Shown: positions 35,091-44,516, counted from the stretch's first letter. The stretch: DNA of 64,000 nucleotides from Pokkaliibacter plantistimulans (GCF_046844695.1 NZ_CP177354.1:4712001-4776000); one strand, 5' to 3'. Program-made: numbers and translations. The notes: generated by a model from the sequence alone, not told the origin.

Positions 35091-36752
35091 ATGCACGCCT
35101 CCATGGCTTCGCCAGTCAACTGGCAAACCCGGCGTCAGGAGAAGAACCGACGCCTGCAACGCCTCAGCGATCTGGCCAGTGGCCCGATTATCCCCACGGC
35201 CGATATTGTCACGGCGCTGGAACGTCTGATCTGCCCCGGTGACAAGGTGGTGCTGGAAGGCAACAACCAGAAGCAGGCGGACTTTCTCTCCCGCTCGCTG
35301 GCAGAGGTCAGCCCGGCAGTGGTTAACCATCTGCATCTGATCATGCCCAGCGTCGGCCGCCCTGAGCATCTCGATCTGTTCGAGAAAGGCATCGCCCGCA
35401 AGCTCGACTTCTCCTTCTCCGGCCCGCAAAGCCTGCGCATCGGCCAGCTGCTGGAAGATGATCTGCTGGAGATCGGCGCCATCCACACCTATATCGAGCT
35501 GTATGCCCGCCTGTTTGTCGATCTCAACCCGCAGGTGGCGCTGCTGGCAGGCTTCAAGGCGGATCGTCAGGGCAATATCTACACTGGCCCCAGCACCGAA
35601 GACACTCCGGCACTGGTGGAAGCGACCGCCTTCCGTGATGGCATCGTGATCTTTCAGGTCAACGAGATTGTCGATGATGTCAGCGATCTGCCGCGCGTCG
35701 ATGTGCCCGCCTCCTGGGTCGACTTTATCGTACAGGCCGACAAGCCCTTCTTTATCGAGCCGCTGTTTACCCGTGACCCACGCCTGATCACTCCGCTGCA
35801 TGTGCTGATGGGGATGATGGCCATTCGCGGTATCTATGCCCGCCATCAGGTGCAGTCGCTCAACCACGGCATCGGCTTCAATACCGCCGCCATCGAGCTG
35901 CTGTTACCCACCTACGGCGAGCAACTGGGGCTGAAAGGCAAGATCTGCCGCCACTGGACACTGAACCCCCATCCCACCCTGATCCCGGCCATTGAGTCAG
36001 GCTGGGTCGAGAGCGTGCACTGCTTCGGCACGGAACTGGGGATGGAAGACTATATCGCCGCCCGCCCGGATGTGTTTTTCACCGGCCGCGACGGCTCCAT
36101 GCGCTCCAATCGCGCCTTCTGTCAGCTGGCCGGTCAGTACGCCGTCGATATGTTTATCGGCTCGACCCTGCAGGTGGATGGCGAAGGCCATTCCTCTACC
36201 GTCACCCGTGGCCGTCTGGCCGGATTTGGCGGCGCGCCGAACATGGGCCATGACCCCGGTGGCCGCCGTCATGCCTCCAAAGCCTGGCTGGATATGGTCA
36301 CCGACAACTCGCTGCTGAGCAAAGGCCGCAAGCTGGTGGTGCAGATGGTGGAAACCTTTCAGGACAGCAACAAGCCCACCTTTGTGCAAGAGCTGGATGC
36401 GCTGGCCATGGCCCGTGATTATCAGATGCCACTGGCACCAGTGATGATCTATGCGCAGGACGTCACCCACGTGCTGACCGAAGACGGCATCGCCTACCTC
36501 TACAAGGCCAGCAGCTCGGATGAGCGCCGCGCCATGATTGCCGCCGTGGCCGGGATAACCCCCATTGGCTTGCAACAGGATGCGAAGGAAACCGCCCGCC
36601 TGCGTGAGGAAGGGCTGGTGGCCTACCCCGAAGATCTTGGTATTCGCCGTGCCGATGCCAGCCGCAATCTGCTGGCAGCCAAAAGCATCGGTGAGCTGCA
36701 AAACTGGTCCGGTGGCCTGTATCAGCCGCCCGCCAAATTCCGCAGCTGGTAA
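35091..36752 (+). CDS. mdcA: Malonate decarboxylase alpha subunit (acetyl-S-ACP:malonate ACP transferase)
   Basis: A 553-residue CoA-transferase-like subunit that swaps acetyl for malonyl on the acyl carrier protein. Typical MdcA blocks are WQTRRQEKNRRLQRLSDLA at the start, VLEGNNQKQADFLSRSL, and RGRLAGFGGAPNMGHDPGGR followed by HASKAWLDM. The ATG at 35091 follows TGAGGA. It is the first gene of a tight mdc-mad string (12 bases to mdcB), which decarboxylates malonate to acetate without biotin. Sequence returns to high GC at its 5' edge after the AT-rich island. Confidence 0.95.
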   Translation: MHASMASPVNWQTRRQEKNRRLQRLSDLASGPIIPTADIVTALERLICPGDKVVLEGNNQKQADFLSRSLAEVSPAVVNHLHLIMPSVGRPEHLDLFEKGIARKLDFSFSGPQSLRIGQLLEDDLLEIGAIHTYIELYARLFVDLNPQVALLAGFKADRQGNIYTGPSTEDTPALVEATAFRDGIVIFQVNEIVDDVSDLPRVDVPASWVDFIVQADKPFFIEPLFTRDPRLITPLHVLMGMMAIRGIYARHQVQSLNHGIGFNTAAIELLLPTYGEQLGLKGKICRHWTLNPHPTLIPAIESGWVESVHCFGTELGMEDYIAARPDVFFTGRDGSMRSNRAFCQLAGQYAVDMFIGSTLQVDGEGHSSTVTRGRLAGFGGAPNMGHDPGGRRHASKAWLDMVTDNSLLSKGRKLVVQMVETFQDSNKPTFVQELDALAMARDYQMPLAPVMIYAQDVTHVLTEDGIAYLYKASSSDERRAMIAAVAGITPIGLQQDAKETARLREEGLVAYPEDLGIRRADASRNLLAAKSIGELQNWSGGLYQPPAKFRSW

Positions 36753-36764
36753 GGAGGCTGAGCG

Positions 36765-37667
36765 ATGTCACTCCCCTCATTGCAGCCTGTCAGCAGGCTC
36801 ACTCCCCATGACAGCGCCCGACAACTGGCCGCCAGCGCGCGCTGGGCGCTGGAACAGGAAGCCCTGCTCAGCCCCAAACCGGCACTGGTGGATCAGCGTG
36901 GTCAGGGCGTGCACAGCGATATGCATCTGCAGCTGATGCTGGATTCGGCACGCTGTCTGGAGCCCTATTTTGCGCAGATGGCCGCCGCCGCTCAGCACAG
37001 CGATAACCCACTGTATCTGCGGGCCCGGCTGGGTCTGCTGGGGCGTGAAGCGGAAGCGGCGATGCTGGCCACCACCGGCGGTGTAAACACACATCGGGGC
37101 GCGATCTGGGCACTGGGTCTGCTGACTGCCGCCGCCGCGCAACACAGCGCCGATGGCCTGATTACCCGCACTCACAGTGATCAGCTGCTGCACGGTGCCG
37201 CCCGTCTGGCCCGCTTACCTGACCCGGCGCTGCTGCATCAGCGCTCTGCCAGCAAGGGCAGCACGGCCTGCCAGCGCTATGCTGTCAGCGGTGCGCGGGA
37301 GCAGGCGCAGCAAGGCTTCCCGCAGATTCAGCAACAGGCATTGCCGCAGTTACGCAGCAGCCGTCAGCGCGGCGACAGCGAAACCATTGCCCGCCTCAAT
37401 GCGCTGCTGGCGATCATGACTCACCTCAGTGATACCTGCGTGCTCTCGCGTGCAGGCATGGCCGGGTTGCGTACTCTGCAAACCGGCGCGCAGCAGGTGC
37501 TGGCGCTGGGAGGCTGTGGCGCACTGGCTGGCCGCCGGGCACTGCTGCAACTGGAACAGCAGCTGCTGGCACTGAACGCTTCCGCCGGAGGTGCCGCTGA
37601 TCTGCTGGCCGCCACCCTGTTCGTCGACAGTCTCTGTGCAGATAACAACAACGATAAGGAGCAGTGA
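36765..37667 (+). CDS. mdcB: Triphosphoribosyl-dephospho-CoA synthase
   Basis: A 300-residue CitG-type enzyme that makes the 2'-triphosphoribosyl-3'-dephospho-CoA precursor of the MdcC prosthetic group. Family blocks are ALVDQRGQGVHSDMHLQLML, LGLLGREAEAAMLATTGGVN, THRGAIWALGLL, and a long helical C-terminus with DTCVLSRAG. A good AAGGAGG ribosome site precedes the ATG. Its stop shares one base with the mdcC start (TGATG). Confidence 0.93.
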   Translation: MSLPSLQPVSRLTPHDSARQLAASARWALEQEALLSPKPALVDQRGQGVHSDMHLQLMLDSARCLEPYFAQMAAAAQHSDNPLYLRARLGLLGREAEAAMLATTGGVNTHRGAIWALGLLTAAAAQHSADGLITRTHSDQLLHGAARLARLPDPALLHQRSASKGSTACQRYAVSGAREQAQQGFPQIQQQALPQLRSSRQRGDSETIARLNALLAIMTHLSDTCVLSRAGMAGLRTLQTGAQQVLALGGCGALAGRRALLQLEQQLLALNASAGGAADLLAATLFVDSLCADNNNDKEQ

Positions 37668-37984
37668 TGGAAAACCTGCATTTTCAACGCCCTGCCCATA
37701 CAGGCGTCAAACGCCGGGCCCTCGTCGGTTACGTCGGCTCCGGTGATCTTGAAGTGATGATCGAGCCCTGCACCACCGCACAGGCCGATATTCATATCCT
37801 CACCTCCAGCCCCAGCAGCGAAACGCGCTGGCGTCAGGTGCTGGAGCGCATCGAAGCGGTGCAGCCCTTCCCTGCCATGCGCATGGATATTCACGACTTC
37901 GCCGCTACTCCCGGTGTCATTCGTCTGCGCATTGAGCAGGCGCTGGAGCTGGCCCTGCAGGATCAGGAGGTGAGCCATGGCTGA
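37667..37984 (+). CDS. mdcC: Malonate decarboxylase acyl carrier protein (delta subunit)
   Basis: A 105-residue dedicated acyl carrier protein. LVGYVGSGDLEVMIEP holds the serine (GSGD) that receives the phosphoribosyl-dephospho-CoA arm, as in citrate lyase and malonate decarboxylase ACPs rather than pantetheine ACPs. The ATG overlaps the mdcB stop; an in-frame GTG lies one codon earlier. The 3' end overlaps the next gene by eight bases. Confidence 0.93.
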   Translation: MENLHFQRPAHTGVKRRALVGYVGSGDLEVMIEPCTTAQADIHILTSSPSSETRWRQVLERIEAVQPFPAMRMDIHDFAATPGVIRLRIEQALELALQDQEVSHG

Positions 37985-39686
37985 GCCCGTCGCAACAGGA
38001 TGGCAACCTGCCAACTTTATTGAACTCAGCGCCCGTGAACGGGTCGCCGCCCTGCTCGACCCCGGCAGTTTTACCGAACTGCTGGACCCCTTCGCCCGAC
38101 TGACGTCACCTTGGTTGCCGAAACAAGGCATCGTCACCCAGTTTGATGACGGCGTGGTGATCGGCAAGGGGCGGCTGAATGGCCAGCCTGCCGTGGTGGC
38201 CGCCATCGAAGGTGCCTTTCAGGGCGGTAGCCTCGGTGAAGTGGCCGGGGCCAAGATAGCGGGTGCACTGGAGCTGGCGATTGAAGACAACCGTCAGGGT
38301 ATTCCCACCTGCGCGGTACTGGTGCTGGAAACCGGCGGAGTGCGCCTGCAGGAGGCCAATCTGGGTTTGGCGGCTATTGCTGAAATCCATGCGGCAGTGG
38401 TGGAGCTGCGCCAGTATCAGCCCGTTATTGGCATCATTACCGGCCCGGTCGGCTGCTTTGGCGGCATGGGTATCGCAGCAGGCTTGTGCAGCTATCTGCT
38501 GATGACGCGGGAAGGCCGTCTGGGCCTGAATGGCCCGCAGGTCATCGAGCAGGAAGCCGGCGTGGCCGAATACGACTCCCGCGACCGCCCGTTTATCTGG
38601 AGCCTGACCGGTGGCGAGCAGCGCGTAGCCAGTACGCTGGTGGATGCCTTTGTCAGTGATGATGCTGATGCTGTGCGTGCTGCGACCCTCCGCCTGCTGC
38701 AACAGGGCCTGCCCGCCAGCCACCGCACTGACCGTGCCGACTCCATGCTGGCCGCCCTGCAGCAGCTCGACACCGACACCCAGATCAGCGCTTTGCAGGC
38801 CCGCACATTGCTGGCCTTCGCCCTGCAACAGCCTGCTGCTTCGGCACCGCAGCCAGAGGCAGGCCACCTGCACTGGGGCAGCAGCCGGGGTGAGCAATGG
38901 AGCCAGGCACTGATCGCAGCAACGGACTGGCGCTGCGCCGCCGTGCCCTCGGTGTGCTATGCCGATGGCGAGCTGGGCGGACGTGCCTGTCGTTTTATCC
39001 TTATCCGGCCTGACGCCAGCAATCACTTCCCCCGCGCCCGTCAGGGTGAAGTCGGCCTGCTGGAAGGCTGGGCGCTGGCCAGTCTGATTGAAGAGACGCA
39101 ACGGGCTGACGCTGAACTGCCCGTCAAACGCGCACTGATCGCCATCGTCGATGTGCCCAGTCAGGCCTATGGCCGCCGCGAAGAAGCACTGGGTATCCAT
39201 CAGGCGCTGGCCGCTGCCGCTGCTGCCTATGCCGGAGCACGGCTGGCTGGCCATCCGCTGCTGTCGCTGCTGGTCGGCAAGGCCATGTCGGGCGCCTTCC
39301 TCGCCCACGGTTATCAGGCCAACCGCATCTTCGCGCTGGATGACAGCAAGGTACTGATCCACGCCATGGGTAAGGCTTCAGCGGCACGGGTCACCCTGCG
39401 CAGTGAAGCCGAGCTGGATGAGCTGGCCGCCAGCATTCCGCCGATGGCCTACGACGTACACAGTTTCGCCAGCCTTGGGCTGATTGAAGGCCTGATTCCG
39501 GTGCAGCATGCCGACGACCCCGATAAAGCGGACATTGAGCGGGTTCGGCAGGCGCTGACGCAGGCTTTGCAGCAACTGCCTGCTGATGATCGCCATCTGC
39601 AGTGCCGCCTGCAGGGCGAACATCGCGGTGCCTCGCGGCAAGTCAGACAGTGCTTGCGCCAGAGCTGGCAGCCGGAGTCACACTGA
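37977..39686 (+). CDS. Malonate decarboxylase beta and gamma subunits fused (MdcD-MdcE)
   Basis: A 569-residue protein joining two crotonase/carboxyltransferase-fold halves. Residues about 1-275 match the beta subunit (ARERVAALLDPGSFTELLDP, LETGGVRLQEANLGLAAIAE, GPVGCFGGMGIAAGLCSYLL); about 300-560 match the gamma subunit (RACRFILIRPDASNHFPRAR, GRREEALGIHQALAAAAAAY, LLVGKAMSGAFLAHGYQANR). The linker (about 276-300) is Ala/Gln/Pro-rich. Together they decarboxylate malonyl-ACP to acetyl-ACP. In Pseudomonas and Klebsiella these are separate genes. A strong AGGAGGTG site precedes the ATG. The stop shares one base with mdcG. Confidence 0.93.
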   Translation: MAEPVATGWQPANFIELSARERVAALLDPGSFTELLDPFARLTSPWLPKQGIVTQFDDGVVIGKGRLNGQPAVVAAIEGAFQGGSLGEVAGAKIAGALELAIEDNRQGIPTCAVLVLETGGVRLQEANLGLAAIAEIHAAVVELRQYQPVIGIITGPVGCFGGMGIAAGLCSYLLMTREGRLGLNGPQVIEQEAGVAEYDSRDRPFIWSLTGGEQRVASTLVDAFVSDDADAVRAATLRLLQQGLPASHRTDRADSMLAALQQLDTDTQISALQARTLLAFALQQPAASAPQPEAGHLHWGSSRGEQWSQALIAATDWRCAAVPSVCYADGELGGRACRFILIRPDASNHFPRARQGEVGLLEGWALASLIEETQRADAELPVKRALIAIVDVPSQAYGRREEALGIHQALAAAAAAYAGARLAGHPLLSLLVGKAMSGAFLAHGYQANRIFALDDSKVLIHAMGKASAARVTLRSEAELDELAASIPPMAYDVHSFASLGLIEGLIPVQHADDPDKADIERVRQALTQALQQLPADDRHLQCRLQGEHRGASRQVRQCLRQSWQPESH

Positions 39687-40456
39687 TGCAGCGTGCCGTC
39701 TCCGCTGGGCAGCCCGGCACAGCGCAGGAGAGTGACTGGACCGCGCATGACCTGCTGTGGGCGGCGCGCTCGGCACTACTGCCCGCCCCCCAGCCGGGAG
39801 CAGAAAGCATCACCCCTCTTCCTGCGTGGCTGGCACAGGTGCAGGGTCCGGTGGTGATCCGCCGGGACCAGCCTCCGTCGGCCAACCTGCTGCCCGTCGG
39901 AGTACGAGGTGCCAGCAAAGCTGAACGTTATGCCGCTTACCTGCCGCGTGCGGCAGTGCTGGAGCGCCTGACACCGGAGCAGCTGGTGAGCGAACAGCGC
40001 TGGTGCCGACACCCGCTGCGCCTGACGCATCCGGTATTGCGCATGCTCGATCAGCTTGCCGGGCGGGCGGCTGAGCTTGGCCTGCGCTGGGGCATTACCG
40101 GCAGTCTCGGTTATGAACTGGCCAGCGGACAGCCACTGCTGCATGACGACAGTGATCTGGATCTGCTGATCCGCACGCCTTCGCACATCAGCCCGGCACT
40201 GGCGCAAGAATGGCAGTCGCAGCTGCTCGGCCTGTCGCCACTGTGCCGGGTGGATATTCAGCTGGAAACGCCACTGGGCGCCGTCGCTCTGGCGGAGTGG
40301 GCAGCGCAAAGCGACAACCGGCCGGGCCCGGTATTGCGCCAAGGCATTTTGCTCAAGAGCAATGCTGGCCCGCAGCTGGTGACCGATCCCTGGCAGGCAA
40401 GGCCACACGCCTGCCCGGCCGAATCGGCAACGCCCGCAGAGACAAGCCCATGCTGA
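39686..40456 (+). CDS. mdcG: Phosphoribosyl-dephospho-CoA transferase
   Basis: A 256-residue nucleotidyltransferase-like enzyme that loads the prosthetic group onto MdcC. WGITGSLGYELASGQPLLHD with DSDLDLLIR is the nucleotidyltransferase-type catalytic motif with its Asp residues. HDLLWAARSALLP is the usual N-terminus. The ATG shares a base with the stop of mdcDE (TGATG), which fixes the start despite a longer open frame. It overlaps mdcH by seven bases. Confidence 0.9.
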   Translation: MQRAVSAGQPGTAQESDWTAHDLLWAARSALLPAPQPGAESITPLPAWLAQVQGPVVIRRDQPPSANLLPVGVRGASKAERYAAYLPRAAVLERLTPEQLVSEQRWCRHPLRLTHPVLRMLDQLAGRAAELGLRWGITGSLGYELASGQPLLHDDSDLDLLIRTPSHISPALAQEWQSQLLGLSPLCRVDIQLETPLGAVALAEWAAQSDNRPGPVLRQGILLKSNAGPQLVTDPWQARPHACPAESATPAETSPC

Positions 40457-41355
40457 CGGCGTTCACCTTCCCCGGTCAGGGTGCACAGCAACCGGGCATG
40501 CTGCAGGGCTGGCCGGATCATGGGGTGTTTCATCAGGTGCAGGAGGAGGCAGAAAGCCTGCTGGCGCAGCCTCTCAGCGATCTGGACAGCGCTGAAGCAC
40601 TGCTGCACAGCCGTAATGTGCAACTGGCACTGCTGATCAGCGGGGTGGCCTGGGCGCGCTGGCTGCGTCATCAGGACATCACGGCCGATTACGTGATGGG
40701 CTTGTCCATTGGCGCCTATGCTGCAGCCGTCATCGCTGACAGCCTGAGTTTTGCCGATGCGATCAGGCTGGTCCGCCTGCGCGGCGAGCTGATGCAGCAG
40801 GCCTTTCCACAGGGGTACGGCATGCTGGCACTGGTCGGTGCCAGTCTGGATTGTGTCGAACGCAGTGTGGCGCAACTGCAGGCACAGCAGCAGCCCGTCT
40901 GGCTGGCCAATCTGAATGCAGGGAACCAGTGGGTACTGGCCGGTCGCTCTGACGCCCTGCAGGCCGCGGCAACACTGGTACAGCAGCAGGAAAGCTGCGC
41001 CGCCCGCCTGCTGGAAGTCAGTGTGCCATCTCACTGCCCGCTGCTGCAGGAGCCTGCAGCAGCGTTGCAACATGCCGTGGCCAGCGTCGAATTCAGCCCG
41101 CCGCGCTGCGCCTATATCAGCGCGGCACGGGCCAGAGTTATCCGCAAGGCGGAGGACATCGCTGATGATCTGGCCTGGAATATGGCCCGGCAGGTAAGGT
41201 GGCATGCTGCCAGCCAGATGCTGGTGGAACGTGGCATCGAACGGGTGCTGGAAATGCCGCCGGGCGCCACGCTGACCAGCCTGTTCAGGCGTCTGCTGCC
41301 ACAGGGTCAGTGCCTTGCTGTCAGCAGCCAGCACGGCTTTCGGGCGGAGAACTGA
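40450..41355 (+). CDS. mdcH: Malonate decarboxylase malonyl-CoA acyltransferase (epsilon subunit)
   Basis: A 301-residue FabD-like acyltransferase that primes the carrier protein with malonyl from malonyl-CoA. FTFPGQGAQQPGMLQGWPDH opens the protein, and VMGLSIGAYAAAVIADSLSF carries the catalytic Ser in GLSIGAY (GxSxG). VSVPSHCPLLQEPA holds the catalytic His. The ATG at 40450 overlaps the end of mdcG. The 206 bases after the stop contain short direct repeats (41347-41406) and no terminator, so transcription may run into madL. Confidence 0.92.
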   Translation: MLTAFTFPGQGAQQPGMLQGWPDHGVFHQVQEEAESLLAQPLSDLDSAEALLHSRNVQLALLISGVAWARWLRHQDITADYVMGLSIGAYAAAVIADSLSFADAIRLVRLRGELMQQAFPQGYGMLALVGASLDCVERSVAQLQAQQQPVWLANLNAGNQWVLAGRSDALQAAATLVQQQESCAARLLEVSVPSHCPLLQEPAAALQHAVASVEFSPPRCAYISAARARVIRKAEDIADDLAWNMARQVRWHAASQMLVERGIERVLEMPPGATLTSLFRRLLPQGQCLAVSSQHGFRAEN

Positions 41356-41561
41356 AGACGAGCAGAAGAGAACTGAAGAGCACTGAAAAGAACCAAAGAG
41401 CACTGAGATGTACGGGTATGAGCGGGATAGCCTCCCCCTGACGATGAGGACCACAAAGCAACGAAAACTGCAGTACCGCCTTTTTAATCTGAAAAGGTAA
41501 AGCAAGACCGTAAACGCGTTCTAACAGGCAATAAAAACAATAGCCAAGCTGGAGACACACC

Positions 41562-41966
41562 ATGATCATTTACGGAGTCGCACTACTGTCCATCTGTACC
41601 CTGGCGGGTATCTATATCGGTCAACTACTCGGTATTGCCATCGGCGTACCGGCCAACGTCGGCGGCGTCGGGATCGCCATGATCCTGCTGATCTTTGCCG
41701 GCACCTATCTGCAAAAGCGCGGTTTGATGAACCCCAAGACGGAACAGGGCATCGAGTTCTGGAGCGCGGTGTATATCCCCGTGGTGGTCGCCATGGCCGC
41801 CCAGCAAAATGTGTACGGCGCACTGAGCGGCGGCCCGATGGCCATTACCGCCGGGGTGGTGGCCGTGATTGCGGGGTTCGCGCTGGTACCACTGCTCGAC
41901 AAAATGGGAAAGCCCGTCGCCACCGCTAACAGCGTCAAAGCCGAATCTGCCACTTCTCAAGCCTAA
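41562..41966 (+). CDS. madL: Malonate transporter subunit MadL
   Basis: A 134-residue hydrophobic protein with four predicted membrane spans. IYIGQLLGIAIGVPANVGGVG and AAQQNVYGALSGGPMAITAG are characteristic of MadL, the small subunit of the sodium-coupled malonate importer first described in Malonomonas. A GGAGACAC site precedes the ATG. It ends 9 bases before madM. Confidence 0.92.
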   Translation: MIIYGVALLSICTLAGIYIGQLLGIAIGVPANVGGVGIAMILLIFAGTYLQKRGLMNPKTEQGIEFWSAVYIPVVVAMAAQQNVYGALSGGPMAITAGVVAVIAGFALVPLLDKMGKPVATANSVKAESATSQA

Positions 41967-41975
41967 GGTGCCGCC

Positions 41976-42740
41976 ATGTACGAAGCTCTGCAAAAAGTCA
42001 TCAGCAGTTACGGTCTGGTCAGTGGCTTTGCCGTGATCGGTGCCACCATGTGGCTGTCCTACTGGATTTCCCAACGCTTTACCCAAGGCCGCCTGCACGG
42101 CTCCGCCATCGCTATTTTTCTTGGCTTGCTGCTGGCCTACTTCGGTGGCCTGTTTACCGGCGGTAAGAAGGGGCTGGTGGATATTTCCGTGCTGTCCGGC
42201 ATTGGTCTGATGGGGGGTGCGATGCTGCGCGATTTCGCCATTGTCGCCACGGCCTTCGGGGTGAACATCGATGAGCTGAAACGCGCAGGTGTGCCCGGCG
42301 TGATTTCCCTGCTGTTCGGGATTGGCTCCTCGTTCGTCGCCGGTGTGGTGGTGGCGCTGGCCTTTGGCTATACCGATGCGGTCAGCCTGACCACCATCGG
42401 CGCAGGTGCCGTGACCTACATCGTCGGCCCGGTCACGGGGGCGGCCATTGGTGCCAGCTCCGAGGTGATGGCGCTCTCCATCGCAGCCGGTCTGGTCAAA
42501 GCCATTCTGGTGATGATCGCCACGCCCTTTGTTGCGCCCTATATCGGCCTTAACAACCCGCGTACCGCTGTTATCTTCGGCGGCCTGATGGGCACGTCCA
42601 GCGGTGTCGCCGCAGGCCTTGCCGCCACCGATCCCAAACTGGTGCCTTACGGCTGCCTCACCGCGGCGTTCTACACCGCCCTTGGCTGCCTGCTTGGCCC
42701 GTCACTCCTGTTCTTTATCGTCCGCGGCATTGCCGCCTGA
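41976..42740 (+). CDS. madM: Malonate transporter subunit MadM
   Basis: A 254-residue inner-membrane protein with about seven or eight spans. It opens MYEALQKVISSYGLVSGFAV and contains TGGKKGLVDISVLSGIGLMG, FGVNIDELKRAGVPGVISLL and GLMGTSSGVAAGLAATDPKL, typical of MadM. With MadL it imports malonate for the decarboxylase encoded upstream. A strong terminator follows. Confidence 0.93.
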   Translation: MYEALQKVISSYGLVSGFAVIGATMWLSYWISQRFTQGRLHGSAIAIFLGLLLAYFGGLFTGGKKGLVDISVLSGIGLMGGAMLRDFAIVATAFGVNIDELKRAGVPGVISLLFGIGSSFVAGVVVALAFGYTDAVSLTTIGAGAVTYIVGPVTGAAIGASSEVMALSIAAGLVKAILVMIATPFVAPYIGLNNPRTAVIFGGLMGTSSGVAAGLAATDPKLVPYGCLTAAFYTALGCLLGPSLLFFIVRGIAA

Positions 42741-42761
42741 TTTACCCGCGTCATAGCGTTT

Positions 42762-42787
42762 GCCCCGTCCTGAGGACGGGGCTTTTT
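42762..42787 (+). terminator. Terminator of the mdc-mad operon
   Basis: Stem GCCCCGTCC/GGACGGGGC with a TGA loop, then TTTTTGG, 21 bases after madM. Confidence 0.85.
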
Positions 42788-42811
42788 GGTAAGAGTGGAA
42801 GTGAGTGTGGA

Positions 42812-43270
42812 TCACTGCTTTACCAACAAACGCTGCATAAAAACACTCAACGGATGATCAGGATAATCCCCAAAGGGCGCACAGCGTGCATACCCCTGCC
42901 TGCTGTAAAACGCCAACGCTTCGGTCTGATACGGACCGGTCTCCAGCATCAGCAAGGTGCAGTCACGATCCAGCGCGGCTGCTTCCAGCGTTTCGATAAT
43001 CTGCCGCGCCGTGCCCTGCCCCCTTACGGCGGAACGGACATACATCCGTTTGATTTCGCCGAAGCCCTGTTGCAACACCACCGCACCACAACCAAGCGCC
43101 GCACCTTCATCATTGCGTGCCACGGCGAATATCACGTTGGGCTGCTGCAGGGAGGAGAGATCAAGGGCGTAGCGTGCTTCGGGCGGGTAGAGCGTGTCCT
43201 GATAGGCATCCAGCTCGCTGATCAGGGCGATAACATCGGGTTGATTAGGGGATTCGAGCGCAACATGCAT
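42812..43270 (-). CDS. GNAT-family N-acetyltransferase
   Basis: A 152-residue GNAT protein. Motif A for acetyl-CoA binding is IKRMYVRSAVRGQGTARQIIETLE (the RGQGTAR core matches Q/R-x-x-G-x-G/A), with strands before (GCGAVVLQQGFGEIKR) and the C-terminal ETGPYQTEALAFYSRQGYARC block. The substrate is unknown. It is convergent with the malonate operon and lies just downstream of the mdcR-like gene on the same strand (80 bases). Confidence 0.88.
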   Translation of the reverse strand: MHVALESPNQPDVIALISELDAYQDTLYPPEARYALDLSSLQQPNVIFAVARNDEGAALGCGAVVLQQGFGEIKRMYVRSAVRGQGTARQIIETLEAAALDRDCTLLMLETGPYQTEALAFYSRQGYARCAPFGDYPDHPLSVFMQRLLVKQ

Positions 43271-43350
43271 GATGGGATTCCATTACCAGTGGGAAAGTCA
43301 GGCAGCCACTGTTGGCCACCGCGCTTCTATCAATAGCCGAAAAGGATGGC

Positions 43351-44280
43351 CTACACACCCTGCTTCTCCTGCAGATACTGCCGGGCATAAGCCCGACACT
43401 CGGCGATACAGTGCAGGATACGCGGATCGCGCTCACGGCTGGCCAGACACACCATGGCAATATGCTGCTGCATCCGGCACGGGTCCTTGAGGGGAATCAG
43501 CTGAATCTTGTTTTCAAACACCGCCTCTACGCGCCCCGGTAACAGGGCATAACCCATCCCGGCGCTGACCATGCTGATCAGCGAGAAAATATCACTGACC
43601 TGCATGACCACATTGGGAGTAAACCCGGCCCGCTCAAAGGCACGAAAGCTGTCGGTGTAGGTGGCAAACCCCTGCGTCAGGGTGACGAAGGTGGCATCTT
43701 TCAGCTCGGGCAGCCCCACCTCCTGACTGTCGGCATAGGGTGATCCCAGCGGCGCAGCGAGAAAGATGTCATCACTGAATAGCGGCAGCGCCAGACAGTC
43801 CGGCTCGCTGAAATCACGGTCCAGCGACACCAGAATGGCATCCAGCTCCAGTGAACGCAGTTTACGGAACAGCACCTGATTGGAATCGAGGGTCAGCTCG
43901 ATATTGAGATCGCCCTTGCGTAACTTGAGGCCGGCAATCAGCTTGGGCACCGTCGCCAGCGTCAGGGAATACAGCGCTCCCAGTTTGAACTGATTGGAGT
44001 GGATACCTGCTGTCTCGCGGGTCGCCTTGACGGCTTCTTCCAGCGCAGCCAGCACCTGTCGCCCCTGCTCCTCCAGCACCCGGGCACTGGGCAGCGGTGT
44101 CAGCAGGCGCCCTTCCTGCCGGAACAGCGGACACTTCAGCCCTTCCTCCAGCGAGTGAATGGCACGATGGATACTAACGGTGCTCATCCCCAGCGCCGAT
44201 GCTGCCTCCGCCAACGTGCCGGTCTGCATAAAGGTTAGAAAGACTTCCAGCTTTTTCAGGGTGATAGCGTCATCGAGCAT
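43351..44280 (-). CDS. mdcR: LysR-family regulator, MdcR-like
   Basis: A 309-residue LTTR. The N-terminus LDDAITLKKLEVFLTFMQTGTLAEAA followed by STVSIHRAIHSLEEGLKCPLFRQEGR has the unusual helix-turn-helix (VSIHRAIHSLEEGL) known from malonate-utilisation regulators MdcR/MdcY-type. The effector domain covers about 95-300. Its position next to the mdc-mad operon supports control of malonate use, probably by binding upstream of mdcA. The symbol is assigned from this resemblance and context. Confidence 0.75.
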   Translation of the reverse strand: MLDDAITLKKLEVFLTFMQTGTLAEAASALGMSTVSIHRAIHSLEEGLKCPLFRQEGRLLTPLPSARVLEEQGRQVLAALEEAVKATRETAGIHSNQFKLGALYSLTLATVPKLIAGLKLRKGDLNIELTLDSNQVLFRKLRSLELDAILVSLDRDFSEPDCLALPLFSDDIFLAAPLGSPYADSQEVGLPELKDATFVTLTQGFATYTDSFRAFERAGFTPNVVMQVSDIFSLISMVSAGMGYALLPGRVEAVFENKIQLIPLKDPCRMQQHIAMVCLASRERDPRILHCIAECRAYARQYLQEKQGV

Positions 44281-44516
44281 GAGGGTTCCTGTTGTTTTTA
44301 TGGTGGCCTACTGCAAAGTGCAGTTCACTCAAGTGCCAGGCGAAAGTCACAGAGTACAAATATTCGTAGTGCTGAAACACTCTTATGACATGACAAACAA
44401 CCTTGGATAAGGCTTGATCTCCCCCTGCAGCAGCAATATGGAGAGCTGATCAGCGCTCTGGTTGCTGACCCCGAGTAACGGCTTTCTCAAGACCAAACGA
44501 ACCCTAAGGAAACCTC

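Noticed and set aside
38106..39362. 418-codon minus-strand frame opposite the fused mdcDE gene
   Set aside because: Shadow frame; low-complexity His/Gln-rich translation and no supporting signals.
40258..41505. 415-codon minus-strand frame opposite mdcG-mdcH
   Set aside because: Antisense shadow of two recognised enzymes.
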